A DNA stretch of 64,000 nt from Halorussus ruber (GCF_004765785.1 NZ_SBIT01000009.1:62001-126000); one strand, 5' to 3'; positions 24,565-33,016 are shown, numbered from the stretch's first letter. Made by a program: numbers and translations. Notes: a model not told the origin generated them from the letters alone.

Positions 24565-24690
24565 CGTCGATAGGCGCACTACGCGCCGATTACTCCACGA
24601 GTCGAGGGACCTCGTTTCGATACTGCCGCCAACCACCCACTTCGCTCGGTGGACCAGCCGACTGGTTTCGCCCGGCAAGTCAACCACCTC

Positions 24691-24740
24691 CCTGGCGGAC
24701 TGAAAGGGCGACCGCGAACCGCGCGAGGACTTTCGAAACC
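24691..24740 (+). repeat. F3 repeat, short copy lacking the centre
   Basis: It contains only the two ends of F3: ctggcggactgaaaggg and gcgaaccgcgcgagg-ctttc, joined with the palindromic middle missing. It is preceded by iteron-like sequence (ctcggtggaccagccga). It looks like a deletion derivative of a full copy such as 41327-41465. Confidence 0.65.
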
Positions 24741-24793
24741 ACAGTTCCGGGTTCATTCGCCAGTACGAATACTGCCGAATCGAGGCCGGAAAA

Positions 24794-25303
24794 TCATTTT
24801 TCACCCGTAGAAGGAACGGCCTCTAGCGCGTCCTCCGCAATTCGCACAGCATCAGGACCATCGCGGCGTTCGACCGCGACCACGAGCGAGTCGTCCGCGA
24901 ACGCCGCGGTCTCGACTTCGACGCCCTCCGCTCGCAGTCGGCCGAGGAGGTGCGCCAGCGCGTCGGCGTCTACCTCGCCCGCGGCAACCACGCCGGTCAG
25001 CGACCCCTCGCCGGGCGCGAGCGCGGTGTCGCCGACCAGCAGGAGCGGCTCTTCGGACTCCGAACTTTCCACGACGCCGAGACCGCTCCGCATCGAGACG
25101 CGGGCGCTCCGCGACTCGGTTTCGTAGTCGGGGAGCGATTCGGCGAACCGCCGGAGCGCGGTCGCAATCGAGTCGGGGTCGCCCCCGACCTCGTCGGCCA
25201 GCGACCGAGCCGCCGCGGTGTAGTTGACCACGCCCGCCCGGAGCGCGACCAGCAGGAAGGGCCGCCGTCGGACCGCCTCGCGGGTCTCCTCGGAGAGTGA
25301 CAT
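24794..25303 (-). CDS. Conserved haloarchaeal hypothetical protein
   Basis: This is a 169-aa acidic soluble protein. Residues 1-70 are helical (SLSEETREAVRRRPFLLVAL, then an AAARSLADEVGGD segment) and resemble a small helix-turn-helix-like bundle. Residues 75-165 look like an alpha/beta domain with VVAAGEVDADALAHLL and LVVAVERRDGPDAVRIAEDAL. No metal or catalytic motif is seen. The ATG ending at 25303 (MSLSEET) is a better start than codons upstream, which run into AT-rich sequence. A regulatory function is conceivable from the amino-terminal helices, but this is inference. Confidence 0.8.
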   Translation of the reverse strand: MSLSEETREAVRRRPFLLVALRAGVVNYTAAARSLADEVGGDPDSIATALRRFAESLPDYETESRSARVSMRSGLGVVESSESEEPLLLVGDTALAPGEGSLTGVVAAGEVDADALAHLLGRLRAEGVEVETAAFADDSLVVAVERRDGPDAVRIAEDALEAVPSTGEK

Positions 25304-25459
25304 ATTCGGGACGACGGAGGCGACGAGCAAAAGCGATGCGGTGACGGGAGCAATACAATTATTTTCTTACAATGGTTTTATATTTCTTTAGGGAGTAAAG
25401 AGATTTCTTCAACCGGCTCACAGTTCCCGAAGCGATTTCGAACTCGTCCGGTAGCGAAT

Positions 25460-25571
25460 CGTTCCCGGGCGGAATCGTTCCCGGGCGGAATCGTTCCCGG
25501 GCGGAATCGTTCCCGGGCGGAATCGTTCCCGGGCGGAATCGTTCCCGGGCGGAATCGTTCCCGGGCGGAAT
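25460..25571 (-). repeat. 16-bp tandem repeat, 7 perfect units
   Basis: Seven identical units of cgttcccgggcggaat run head to tail, starting at 25460, 25476, 25492, 25508, 25524, 25540 and 25556. An eighth partial, mutated unit (cgttaccgg) overlaps the stop codon of the gene on the minus strand (25574-26170). Each unit contains TTCC-cgggc-GGAA, so single strands could form small hairpins. There are no spacers, so it is not a CRISPR. Confidence 0.95.
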
Positions 25572-25573
25572 CG

Positions 25574-26170
25574 TTACCGGACGAGCATGTATCCCGCCGC
25601 CGCGACGGTGGCGATGACGACGAGCGCGCCGCCCAGCACGGCCGCGCTGTCCGAGAGCGTGGCCGACCCGGCGGCGACCACCAGCGCGAGGAGGCCGAGC
25701 GCGGCAATCGGGGCGTTCTCGCGGAGGGCGACCTCCGGCAGGTCGAACCCGGCGGCCTCGTCCGCTTCCTCGTCGCTCCCGTCAGAGTCGTCGGCGCGGT
25801 TCGGCGGGGCCGCGAGCGTGGCGTCCACGTCCACCGCGTCCTCGCGCTCCTCGGGTTCCACGATGGAGACCGAGACGTAGTCGGTCTCCGCGCCGTGGCC
25901 GGTGACGATTTTGAGTCGGCCCTCGACCGGGCGCGGCCCGTCGCCGATTTCGACGCTGACCTGCCGGGTCGAGTCGGCGTCCACGAAGTGGTTGTTCGCG
26001 GGGATGGACGCGACCTGCGAGAGCGCGTCGTCCAGATGCAGGTGGACGTGGACCGGCGCGTCGCCGTTGTGGAGCAGTACCGGGAACGACTCGGTCGCCT
26101 CGAACGACGTAGCGGTCGCTATGTCGTGGAGCCGGTCGGAGTTGAGACGGACTGGGAGACTCTCTGGCAC
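25574..26170 (-). CDS. Hypothetical protein with C-terminal membrane helices
   Basis: This 198-aa protein uses a GTG start (MPESLPVRLN). Residues 1-110 look like a beta-sandwich (LLHNGDAPVHVHLHLDD, then DYVSVSIVEPEE), similar in character to domains that present an outer or inner surface strand. An acidic linker (about 110-150) follows, then two hydrophobic helices at the carboxy end separated by a very short turn. The stop codon is fused to the 16-bp tandem repeat at 25460-25571. Function is unknown. It may resemble haloarchaeal DUF75xx membrane proteins, but I cannot name the family. Confidence 0.8.
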   Translation of the reverse strand: MPESLPVRLNSDRLHDIATATSFEATESFPVLLHNGDAPVHVHLHLDDALSQVASIPANNHFVDADSTRQVSVEIGDGPRPVEGRLKIVTGHGAETDYVSVSIVEPEEREDAVDVDATLAAPPNRADDSDGSDEEADEAAGFDLPEVALRENAPIAALGLLALVVAAGSATLSDSAAVLGGALVVIATVAAAGYMLVR

Positions 26171-26203
26171 GCTATCGACACCTCCGACCGAGGGGAGAAA
26201 AAA

Positions 26204-26395
26204 CTACGCCTCCACGTCGCGCATGTCCGGCGGCAGGAGGTTGGGGATGCCGTCCTCGATGGGGAAGGTCTCGCCGCACTCCGTGCAGGTCAGCGTGCCC
26301 GAGAGGACCTCCTCGCCGTCGGTTTCGGTCGCGTCGAGTTCGAGTTCCTGCTTGTCCAGCGGACAACAGATGATGTCCATCAGCGACTGCTTCAT
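26204..26395 (-). CDS. Trm112-family methyltransferase partner
   Basis: This 63-aa zinc-ribbon protein starts at the ATG ending at 26395 (MKQSLMDIICCPLDKQEL). The zinc ligands are CCP near the amino end and CTECGETFPI in the second half, followed by the diagnostic DGIPNLLPPD. Trm112 proteins are small activating subunits of SAM-dependent methyltransferases that modify tRNA, rRNA or translation factors; in Haloferax volcanii Trm112 has many partners. Length and motifs fit the archaeal form. It is separated from the next gene upstream by 63 bases. Confidence 0.9.
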   Translation of the reverse strand: MKQSLMDIICCPLDKQELELDATETDGEEVLSGTLTCTECGETFPIEDGIPNLLPPDMRDVEA

Positions 26396-26458
26396 ACTAC
26401 TGGATGTGCGTGGGTGGGCCAAAAGCGTGACGGGTTGGCGAAACGAGACTCGACCGAC

Positions 26459-26641
26459 TTACTCTCGGTTTCCGTCTATTTTCTCCACGAGTTCGGTCGG
26501 TAGGCCCGTCGCGTTGATGAGGTGGGACCTGTATCGTTCGCCGTTCGGCGTCTGGACGATAACGTCGTCCCTCGTGACTCGTTCGTTCTCCCGGCGCGCA
26601 CTCTCTCCGTCGGCTCGTTCACTCGGTGCCTCAGTAGTCAT
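26459..26641 (-). CDS. Small acidic protein overlapping the membrane-protein gene
   Basis: This 60-aa charged protein starts at the ATG ending at 26641, which overlaps the last 11 bases of the four-helix membrane-protein gene (26631-27275). The amino half is disordered and charged; the carboxy half (VIVQTPNGERYRSHLINATGLPTELVEKID) could fold into a small hairpin plus helix. The overlap suggests translational coupling and a shared task. I do not recognise the family. Base use is slightly AT-richer than in flanking genes. Confidence 0.6.
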   Translation of the reverse strand: MTTEAPSERADGESARRENERVTRDDVIVQTPNGERYRSHLINATGLPTELVEKIDGNRE

Positions 26642-27275
26642 TGTAGTCGCTTTGTAGGTTCAGTGTTAAATATCTATCTGAGAGAACGTATCTGACGAGT
26701 CCGACGATTGCCGGGACGCTCAATCCGAGAGCCACCCAACCGTACGGCTCCGATACGCCACCGAAGAACAGGCCGACCGAGACTCCGAGGTAGCTCTCAC
26801 CTGCCAAGAAGCAGACCAGAGAACGCTTGAACCACCGCGCGTTGGCCTCGATGATTCGCTGATTTTGACGAACGTTGTAGGCGTAGGTTCCGACGACGTG
26901 ACGCAAGTGTTCGTCCAGTTCCGGATCAAACTCGTCGTGGCTCAGTAGGTCGCCCGTCGCATGGGTGAGACCGATTCGAAATCGGCTGCTGAGCAGCGTC
27001 AGAATCGAGGTAGCGAGCGAGAGTAGGAGAAATGCAACACCGGCCAAAAACGACAGTCGCGTCGGCGTCGAGAGCGATTCGAGTGTCACTGCTGACAGTT
27101 GTACACTCAGCGACACCGACGACAGCACTACGCCGAGCAAAATCCCCAACAGTCGGGCGATTCGTCCGGATTTGTCGTCGATACTGTCTAACGTGGCACT
27201 TTGCGCGTCGATGACGCGCTCCAACCGGTCCGCGGCGTCGAGTCGCGGCGTCGGCTCTTCCGGCGGTTCTGACAT
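26631..27275 (-). CDS. Four-helix membrane protein of unknown function
   Basis: This 214-aa protein has an acidic amino terminus. A segment rich in charged residues (RLDAADRLERVIDAQSATLDSIDDK) precedes two hydrophobic helices (residues about 42-60 and 75-95). A soluble helical stretch with HLRHVVGTYAYNVRQNQRIIEANARWFKRS is next, and then two more helices (about 150-195). The layout of paired membrane helices around a cytosolic helix resembles small effector-type membrane proteins such as the 2TM/SLATT class, but no diagnostic motif was seen. GC is lower than in neighbours. It overlaps the 60-aa gene downstream, forming a two-gene unit. Confidence 0.75.
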   Translation of the reverse strand: MSEPPEEPTPRLDAADRLERVIDAQSATLDSIDDKSGRIARLLGILLGVVLSSVSLSVQLSAVTLESLSTPTRLSFLAGVAFLLLSLATSILTLLSSRFRIGLTHATGDLLSHDEFDPELDEHLRHVVGTYAYNVRQNQRIIEANARWFKRSLVCFLAGESYLGVSVGLFFGGVSEPYGWVALGLSVPAIVGLVRYVLSDRYLTLNLQSDYNDY

Positions 27276-27329
27276 GGACTGCCCCGAATTCGTCTCCCTC
27301 TCGGACTTAAACCTTCGCGGCGCGGTCCG

Positions 27330-27563
27330 TCACGCTTCCTGAAGTTCGACTTCCCGCCTCTCTTCGTCAACTTCGTCAGCGAGGCGTTCCGCGAGGAGCT
27401 TGGCCGCCGATTCGTGTTCGTCTTTGCGGCGCTGAATCTGGTACGGACCGATTTCGCCGGTCTCGTACTCCTCGAAGGTCTCCGGCAGGTCGTGACGGAC
27501 TGCGAGGTATTCGTGGGTCTTTGCGAGCAGCGCGTGAAGGTAGATGAGTTCGACTTTGCGCAT
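27330..27563 (-). CDS. UPF0058-family protein
   Basis: This 77-aa protein starts at the ATG ending at 27563 (MRKVELIYLHALLAKTHEYL). That opening and the following helical, Glu/Arg-rich sequence fit the archaeal UPF0058 family of small all-helical proteins. The function of the family is not established. The longer upstream reading (110 codons) is rejected because its first 33 residues are Arg/His-rich and lack the family pattern. A second, different UPF0058-type gene lies at 32738-33016. Confidence 0.8.
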   Translation of the reverse strand: MRKVELIYLHALLAKTHEYLAVRHDLPETFEEYETGEIGPYQIQRRKDEHESAAKLLAERLADEVDEERREVELQEA

Positions 27564-27743
27564 AGTTGCGCGACGGGCGTCGCCGGGAGTTCGGCGTAGT
27601 CGTGGCTGTTGAATCCGTGCGCCACGCTCCCCGACCACCCCTCGGTAGCAGTGTGCATGCACACGGCCTTAAGCCTGACCGCCAATCGCTCACCACCGAC
27701 GCGCCCAGAGCTGTCTAGCAGGAGAAAGAAGCCCTCTGAGTCG

Positions 27744-29108
27744 CTATTCGAGCGGGTTCTCGACCACGACGGTCTCCTCGCGGCCCGGTCCGAGACCGAC
27801 CGCGTAGATGTCGGCGTCGAGTTCGTCGCTGATGTATTCGAGGTAGGCACGCGCGTTCTCAGGAATCGCGTCGTAGCCCTCGTCGGCGACTTCGGCCCAG
27901 TCGACGTCGTCCCAGCCCTCGAAGGTCTTGAAGTTGGGTTCGCAGTCGTGCCAGCGCTCGGTGGTCGCGGGCATGGTGAAGACCTCCTCGCCGTTCAGGT
28001 CGTAGCTGTGGCCGACCTTGACCTCGTCCAGTCCGGCCAGCACGTCGATGTGGTTGACCGCGAGACCGGTGAAGCCGTTGGCGCGCGCCGAGTGGCGGAG
28101 CATCGGCATGTCGAGCCAGCCGACCCGCCGCGGGCGACCCGTGACGGTGCCGTACTCGCCGCCCTCCTCGCGGATGTAGGTGGCTAGCTCCTCGTTGTCG
28201 CCCTCGCCCTGCTCGTCGTAGCCGGGCGTGTCGCCGACCACGCCGCCGAGTTCTGTCGGGAGCGGGCCACTTCCGACTCGCGTCAGGTACCCCTTAACGA
28301 TGCCGACGACCTCGCCGCCGCCGACGATGCCGGGGCTGAGACCGGTGCCCGTCGAGGCCCCGCCCGCGGTCGGATTCGAGGAGGTCACGTAGGGGTAGTT
28401 GCCGTGGTCGATGTCGATGAGCGTGCCCTGCGCGCCCTCGAACATCACTTCGTCGCCGTCGTCCAGACGATTTGCGAGGAACTCGCCCGCGTCCACGGCC
28501 ATGTCGTTCTCGGCGAGTCGCTCGCCGTAGCGCCGGTACTCCTCGTAGAGGCTGGCGATGTCGAACTCCTCGCCGGTCTCGACGCCGAAGACCTCCTCGG
28601 CGAGGCGCTGTTTCTGCGGGACGACGTACTCCAGTTTCTCGCGGAGGACCTCGGGGTCCAGCAGGTCGGCGATTCGGAGGCCCCGGCGACCGGCCTTGTC
28701 CTCGTAGGTCGGGCCGATGCCCCGGCCGGTGGTGCCGACCTCTTGGTCGGACTCGCTCTTGGCCTCTTCTTCGATGCCGTCCAGCACGCGGTGGTACGGG
28801 AGGATGACGTGTGCGCGCTTCGCTACTCGGACGTCGGGGTCGAGACCTCGCTCGCGCAGGTCGTCTATCTCCTCGAACAGCGTCGAGGGGTTGACGACAC
28901 AGCCGTTGCCGAGGACGCCGACCTTGCCCCGGACCGCGCCGCTCGGAACGAGCGATAGTTTGTACTCGGTGCCGTCCTCGACGACGGTGTGGCCCGCGTT
29001 GTCTCCGCCTTGATAGCGGGCGACCACGTCGGCGGCGTCGCCCCAGAGGTCCACGACGCCACCCTTTCCTTCGTCGCCGAGTTGCGAACCGACGATGGTT
29101 ACGGTCAT
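27744..29108 (-). CDS. purA: Adenylosuccinate synthetase
   Basis: This 454-aa GTP-dependent enzyme joins IMP and aspartate to make adenylosuccinate, the committed step to AMP. The start MTVTIVGSQLGDEGKG (ATG ending at 29108) carries the GDEGKG phosphate loop at 11-16, followed by GGDNAGHTVV with the catalytic histidine. GTTGRGIGPTYEDKAGR and FEGAQGTLIDIDHGNYPYVTSS are strongly conserved IMP-binding segments, and TTGRPRRVGWLD (here TVTGRPRRVGWLD) is the late substrate loop. The 21-codon upstream extension of the frame is not needed. Length is normal. Confidence 0.97.
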   Translation of the reverse strand: MTVTIVGSQLGDEGKGGVVDLWGDAADVVARYQGGDNAGHTVVEDGTEYKLSLVPSGAVRGKVGVLGNGCVVNPSTLFEEIDDLRERGLDPDVRVAKRAHVILPYHRVLDGIEEEAKSESDQEVGTTGRGIGPTYEDKAGRRGLRIADLLDPEVLREKLEYVVPQKQRLAEEVFGVETGEEFDIASLYEEYRRYGERLAENDMAVDAGEFLANRLDDGDEVMFEGAQGTLIDIDHGNYPYVTSSNPTAGGASTGTGLSPGIVGGGEVVGIVKGYLTRVGSGPLPTELGGVVGDTPGYDEQGEGDNEELATYIREEGGEYGTVTGRPRRVGWLDMPMLRHSARANGFTGLAVNHIDVLAGLDEVKVGHSYDLNGEEVFTMPATTERWHDCEPNFKTFEGWDDVDWAEVADEGYDAIPENARAYLEYISDELDADIYAVGLGPGREETVVVENPLE

Positions 29109-29335
29109 TACGCGGATTGATTCTCGGCCGCTCGGTAAACCGATTACGGTCCCTCTCCCGAATCGATACACGTTCGTGGTTATCTCGAACGGTTTCGAGC
29201 GGGAAAGCTACAGTATCGAGGATATTGCCAGCAGGTCGGACCGATAACACTTTGTGAGTCCATCGCAGAACTGTTAACTACTCGCACCACAAAGCGTCGG
29301 GTTAGTGGGTCCGTGACGGCTTCGACGGACAGCAA

Positions 29336-29345
29336 CTTTTAAAAG
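29336..29345 (+). promoter_or_regulatory. TATA box for the winged-helix gene
   Basis: The palindrome CTTTTAAAAG lies 26-35 bases before the ATG at 29371, typical of a strong haloarchaeal leaderless promoter. Confidence 0.65.
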
Positions 29346-29370
29346 TCTCTAAGACAAGTTAACACATGCC

Positions 29371-29676
29371 ATGATAGATAGACTTGAGAAGGAAGTCGAT
29401 ATGTTGGAGCGCCATCTGCAGGTCCTGAAGATGGTCATCGAGAGCGAACCCATCGGCATCGTGAAGATGTCCAACGAGACGGGCTACCCGCACCACAAAG
29501 TTCGGTACTCCCTCCGCGTCCTCGAAGAGGAGAACCTCATCGAGCCGTCGAGTCAGGGTGCCATCACGACCGAGCGCACCGAGGAGTTCGTCGCCGAACT
29601 CGACGACAAGATCGACGAGATTTCGGACAAACTCGACGAGATGAAGATCAGCGAAGCGGCCGAAGCCGAGAACTGA
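29371..29676 (+). CDS. Winged helix-turn-helix transcriptional regulator
   Basis: This 101-aa acidic protein has a short amino-terminal coiled coil (LEKEVDMLERHLQVLKMV) and a winged helix (residues about 25-70: GIVKMSNETGYPHHKVRYSL as helix-turn-helix, VLEEENLIEPSSQGAITT as wing). A carboxy-terminal heptad-rich helix (FVAELDDKIDEISDKLDEMK) probably dimerises. The size and order resemble small archaeal regulators of the PadR/MarR-like type found widely in haloarchaea. A strong TATA element immediately upstream implies high, leaderless expression. Its target is unknown. Confidence 0.88.
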   Translation: MIDRLEKEVDMLERHLQVLKMVIESEPIGIVKMSNETGYPHHKVRYSLRVLEEENLIEPSSQGAITTERTEEFVAELDDKIDEISDKLDEMKISEAAEAEN

Positions 29677-29678
29677 AC

Positions 29679-32132
29679 TTAGAGTTCCGGCACGTTCAGG
29701 TGGAACCCTCCACTTCGTGACTCCACCAGACAGAGGTGATATCCGCGTTTGCGGGAGAGTTTGACGAAGCTCTCTCTTTTCTCGCGGCTCAGGAAGCCAC
29801 CAGCAGTCGCGTTCTCGGCGGTTTCCAGCGCCTTCGGCTGGAAGAAGCTCTCCGTGACCTGAAAGGCACCCGATAGCTCGTCGTGGGCTTTCCCGACGCC
29901 CGAGGAGGCGTCCACGAGCGACCCCATCATGTCGCCGGTCGTCGGGTCCCGCGAGTCGTTGAGGTCAGCGACCACGAGGGGGTTGCCCATCCGGTCGCGC
30001 ATGATGATGTCGAACGACTCCTGGCGGGTGTCCTCGGTGTCGTCGCCCGCGCCGACAGAGCCGTGGAGGTCCACGCGGTCGATTTTCGGAATCGACTCGT
30101 AGAGGTCCTTCAGGCCGTTCCGGTGGCCGGTGTCCCGAATCTCGTAGAGGAGTTCCTCGATGACCCACGAGACGAACTGGTACTCGAACGAATCGTGCAG
30201 GAACTCCTCGAACGGTTCGCCCTCGACCGTCGCGCCCTCGGTCTCGAACTGAGTGTGGTGTTCGAGCCGGAGGTTCTCGTTCACGTCCTCGGGTTTGGCC
30301 TCGCTCGCGGCGGCCTCCTCCAGCGTGGCCTTGCCCTTCGACTCGTAGCGCACGAAGAGGTTGGTCCCGTCGAACGCCTGCGAGCGACTGAGTTGCCGCC
30401 CGCTCGCGCCGGACCCATCCGACCCCGAGCTTTCGAGTTTGGCTTCGAGTCGCTCGACCTCTTGGCGGAGGGCGTCGCGCTCTCGCTTGTACTCGTTGCG
30501 CTCGGACTCGACGTTCGAGAGTCGCTCTTTCAACTGCTCGACCTGCTGTTTTCGCTGGCGGAGTTGCGAGCGAAGCTTCTGTATCTGGGCCTGCGCCTTC
30601 TCGTCTGGCGCGCTCGACTGGCCGGACGCGCCGCCCGGCGCGCTCCCCGAGCGCGAACCGGGTCCGGACTGCGCGCCAGCGTCGGACTGCGCGTCAGCGG
30701 ACTGGCCGCCGGTTCCAGACTGGGCTCTGCTTCCCGACTGCGACCCGGTCGGCGACGAACCGGACGACGAACCAGTTCCCGAACTCGTCTGCGAGGAGAC
30801 TCCGGCAGCGGAACCGCCGGTCGCGGCCGCCGAATCTGCATCGGTCCCAATCGAGTCCGAGTCGGCGGTCTCCTCGTCGGCCGGACCCTCGCTCCGGTCG
30901 GGGTCGAGGGAGGGTATCGTGGTGGCCTCGCGCCACTGCTCTTCCTCCTCGAAGGCGTCGCTTCCGTCCTCGTCGGTCGCTGACTCGGCCGCGGAGTCGG
31001 CCGGCGCGTCGGTGGCAGACTCGGACGCGCCCGACTTCGCGTCGGCCTGCCCGGACTCGGGGCGAGCGGGGTCGGCGGACTCCTCCGGTTCGGCGGTCTC
31101 GGCGGGTTCGACCGCGGTCCCGGCGTTCGTACCGGCCACGTCCGCGGCCCTTTCGGTCGCGCTCGCTTCGGTTGCCACGCCGGAGTCAGTCGCCGTGGAC
31201 CGACCGGAGTCGGCCGGACCGCCGGAGTTCGACTCCGAGGAGGGCGATTCGGCCGGGGTGGGCGATTCGGCCGGGGCGGACGATTCGACTCCCGCGTCGG
31301 CCGTCCGACCCGTCTCGGCGTCCGCGGCGGTGGACTTGCTCGCTGACTGGCGGTTTGGGGCGGACGACTGCCCGGCGGGCCCGGGCGAGTCCGCCGAATC
31401 GGTCGCGGCGCTCTGTCCGGCCCCGCCGACGCCGGAGTCGGGGGACGGGCCGCCAGTCCCGCCAGTTCCGGACTCGGGGGATGGACCGCCAGTCCCGCCC
31501 GCGCCGGACAGTCCCGACGCATCGGACGTGTCGGTCGGCCCTGACGCGCCGCCCGGCGACTCGTTGGGCGCGTCGGGTTCGTCCGGTTCGTCGGGTTCGG
31601 GCACGTCGATGACGTCGATGTCCACGTCTCGAACCTCGTAGATGCCGACCTCGTCGTCGGCGCGCTCGAAGGCCTCCTCGCCGGTCACGACCTGCTCGCT
31701 CGCGCCGACGAACGCGACGCTCATCGAGCGCCCGCCGTAGTAAGCCACGTAGTAGTCGCCGCTCAGGACGTTCTCGCTGAGCTCGATGTAGCCCGTGAAC
31801 TTGCCGTCCGTGAGCGTCGAATCGACCTCCGACAGCGGCGTGTCGTTCGTGTAGTACTTTGCCTGCGTCTCGCCGCCCTGTTCTTGCATGCTGAAGACCA
31901 GCGGCAGCGACGGATGGGGCGCGGCGTAGGCGGTGCCCGTGGCGTCCTCGAAGTCGTCGAGACTCCCCTCGTAGACCCCGATTATCCGCCCGTTGAGCAT
32001 AAACAGCCACGCGCCACCGGCCTCGACTGCCCCCGAGAACTCCCCGTCTGAGAGTTCGCGCAGGCCAGCAAACCCGTCGCTGAAGGGACGAGTTTTCCAA
32101 CCTTCGACCTGCTCGACCGTGCGCGTTTCCAT
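29679..32132 (-). CDS. Modular 817-aa protein with disordered centre and coiled coil
   Basis: Residues 1-175 form an amino-terminal domain (METRTVEQVEGWKTRPFSDG, then SGAVEAGGAWLFMLNGRIIG). Residues about 190-500 are an extremely low-complexity Ser/Gly/Ala/Asp/Thr-rich region without hydrophobic core. Residues about 505-575 are a coiled coil (QKLRSQLRQRKQQVEQLKER). Residues about 580-817 are a globular domain with DGTNLFVRYESKGKATLEEA, then VVADLNDSRDP and GYHLCLVESRSG. This last domain has the alternating strand pattern of a restriction-endonuclease-like fold, but no certain catalytic triad. No signal peptide or membrane segment is seen. Such proteins are conserved in haloarchaea under DUF names. 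Start: ATG ending at 32132. Confidence 0.85.
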   Translation of the reverse strand: METRTVEQVEGWKTRPFSDGFAGLRELSDGEFSGAVEAGGAWLFMLNGRIIGVYEGSLDDFEDATGTAYAAPHPSLPLVFSMQEQGGETQAKYYTNDTPLSEVDSTLTDGKFTGYIELSENVLSGDYYVAYYGGRSMSVAFVGASEQVVTGEEAFERADDEVGIYEVRDVDIDVIDVPEPDEPDEPDAPNESPGGASGPTDTSDASGLSGAGGTGGPSPESGTGGTGGPSPDSGVGGAGQSAATDSADSPGPAGQSSAPNRQSASKSTAADAETGRTADAGVESSAPAESPTPAESPSSESNSGGPADSGRSTATDSGVATEASATERAADVAGTNAGTAVEPAETAEPEESADPARPESGQADAKSGASESATDAPADSAAESATDEDGSDAFEEEEQWREATTIPSLDPDRSEGPADEETADSDSIGTDADSAAATGGSAAGVSSQTSSGTGSSSGSSPTGSQSGSRAQSGTGGQSADAQSDAGAQSGPGSRSGSAPGGASGQSSAPDEKAQAQIQKLRSQLRQRKQQVEQLKERLSNVESERNEYKRERDALRQEVERLEAKLESSGSDGSGASGRQLSRSQAFDGTNLFVRYESKGKATLEEAAASEAKPEDVNENLRLEHHTQFETEGATVEGEPFEEFLHDSFEYQFVSWVIEELLYEIRDTGHRNGLKDLYESIPKIDRVDLHGSVGAGDDTEDTRQESFDIIMRDRMGNPLVVADLNDSRDPTTGDMMGSLVDASSGVGKAHDELSGAFQVTESFFQPKALETAENATAGGFLSREKRESFVKLSRKRGYHLCLVESRSGGFHLNVPEL

Positions 32133-32737
32133 ATTACGACGAAACCAAAGCCCTCTCAAATATCTTGCGGCCCGAACTTTTGCTGCGGGCGCGCCACGAG
32201 AGGCGCGCCCTTGCAAAACTTCGATGAAAACCCTGCGTCACCGCCTCAGGCCCGCGCCGACGGCGCGGGTCTTCGACGGGTTCCTTGGGCCACTCGCTCA
32301 CGTTCGTTCGCTCGCGGTACAACTGCGGGTGGTTGACGTGGAAAGTCGAGTACGCGAGGGACAGGTCGAATTCTAAGCAATGAAATTCGTTTCTAAGAGT
32401 GGTTTTTGAATTGATAAAGACATATTTTTAATTCTTAACCTGCGCGCGCGTGGTCATCAAGAGTAAGAACAGCGAGCGACCGGGAGGGAGCGAGCGCACC
32501 AGCAGAAGTCAGCACCAGCAACTCTACCGCGAAGGAGGAGCGAAGCGACGACTGAGCGGCCCAAGGAATCCCTCGAACGAGCGCCTTCGGCGCTCGTGAG
32601 GGGGTGACGTCGTCCGAGAGAGCAAAGCTCTCTCGTGATCACGAAAATCTCCGATTTTCGAACGACCGTGGTTTTGGTCGAGCTTTTTATCGAGCGCAGT
32701 CGCCAGCGGCGACTGCGCTCGCAATAAAAAGGTCGTT
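32133..32737. other. Intergenic repeat-rich region
   Basis: This 605-base gap is built of repeats: F1 partial copy c (about 32187-32323, plus orientation), an AT-rich tract (about 32365-32445), an ungapped Ser/Arg-codon-like purine stretch without a credible gene (32450-32515), and F1 copy a in minus orientation up to the stop codon of the UPF0058 gene at 32738. Confidence 0.65.
32187..32323 (+). repeat. F1 multi-hairpin repeat, partial copy c
   Basis: GGGCGCGCC (32187-32195) pairs with 32202-32210. After gcgtcaccgcctcagg, the stem CCCGCGCC pairs with GGCGCGGG around gac, followed by ttcgacgggttccttgg and ctcgctcacgttcgttcgct, as in copy b. Only the 3' part of F1 is present. Confidence 0.7.
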
Positions 32738-32740
32738 TTA
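32520..32740 (-). repeat. F1 multi-hairpin repeat, copy a
   Basis: Read on the minus strand, it starts with the TAA of the 92-aa gene and then matches copy b (42456-42672) almost base for base through four stem-loops. The last stem differs by two paired changes (CGAGCGCC with GGCGCTCG here). The copies diverge after ttccttgg. A run of five T (cctttttatt) follows the stop codon directly. Confidence 0.88.
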
Positions 32741-33016
32741 GATTTTGGACTCGGCGTCGTCGGCGAGTTCCTGCATGCGCTTGCCGATGCGGCCCGCTTC
32801 GCTGAACTCGTCGTCGCTCATCGCGGTGGCGAGCGCGTTGCCGAGGACGAAGACCGCGTGCTTGTGTTCGCTCTTGGACTTGTGGACGTGCGAGGGGTCC
32901 ACGTCGAGTTCTTCGTACGGGTCGAACAGGCCGTCTCTGACGCGCTCTTGGTCCTGGAAGTACTCCATGATGAGGACCATCTCCTCGTGGAGTTCGAGAA
33001 GCTCGTCTTTGTGCAT
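32738..33016 (-). CDS. UPF0058-family protein
   Basis: This 92-aa helical protein opens MHKDELLELHEEMVLIMEYF and contains DVDPSHVHKSKSEHKHAVFV and a GRIGKRMQELADDAE tail. This is the longer, highly conserved haloarchaeal form of UPF0058. Histidine-rich HKSKSEHKH in the middle could bind a metal or nucleic acid, but no function is established for the family. The stop codon is the first base triplet of F1 repeat copy a, so its transcript would carry the hairpin array as a 3' untranslated region. It lies 69 bases downstream of the ribbon-helix-helix gene on the same strand. Confidence 0.88.
   Translation of the reverse strand: MHKDELLELHEEMVLIMEYFQDQERVRDGLFDPYEELDVDPSHVHKSKSEHKHAVFVLGNALATAMSDDEFSEAGRIGKRMQELADDAESKI

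Noticed and set aside
25460-25571. CRISPR array
   Set aside because: The units are adjacent with no spacers, only 16 bp long, and no cas gene is nearby.
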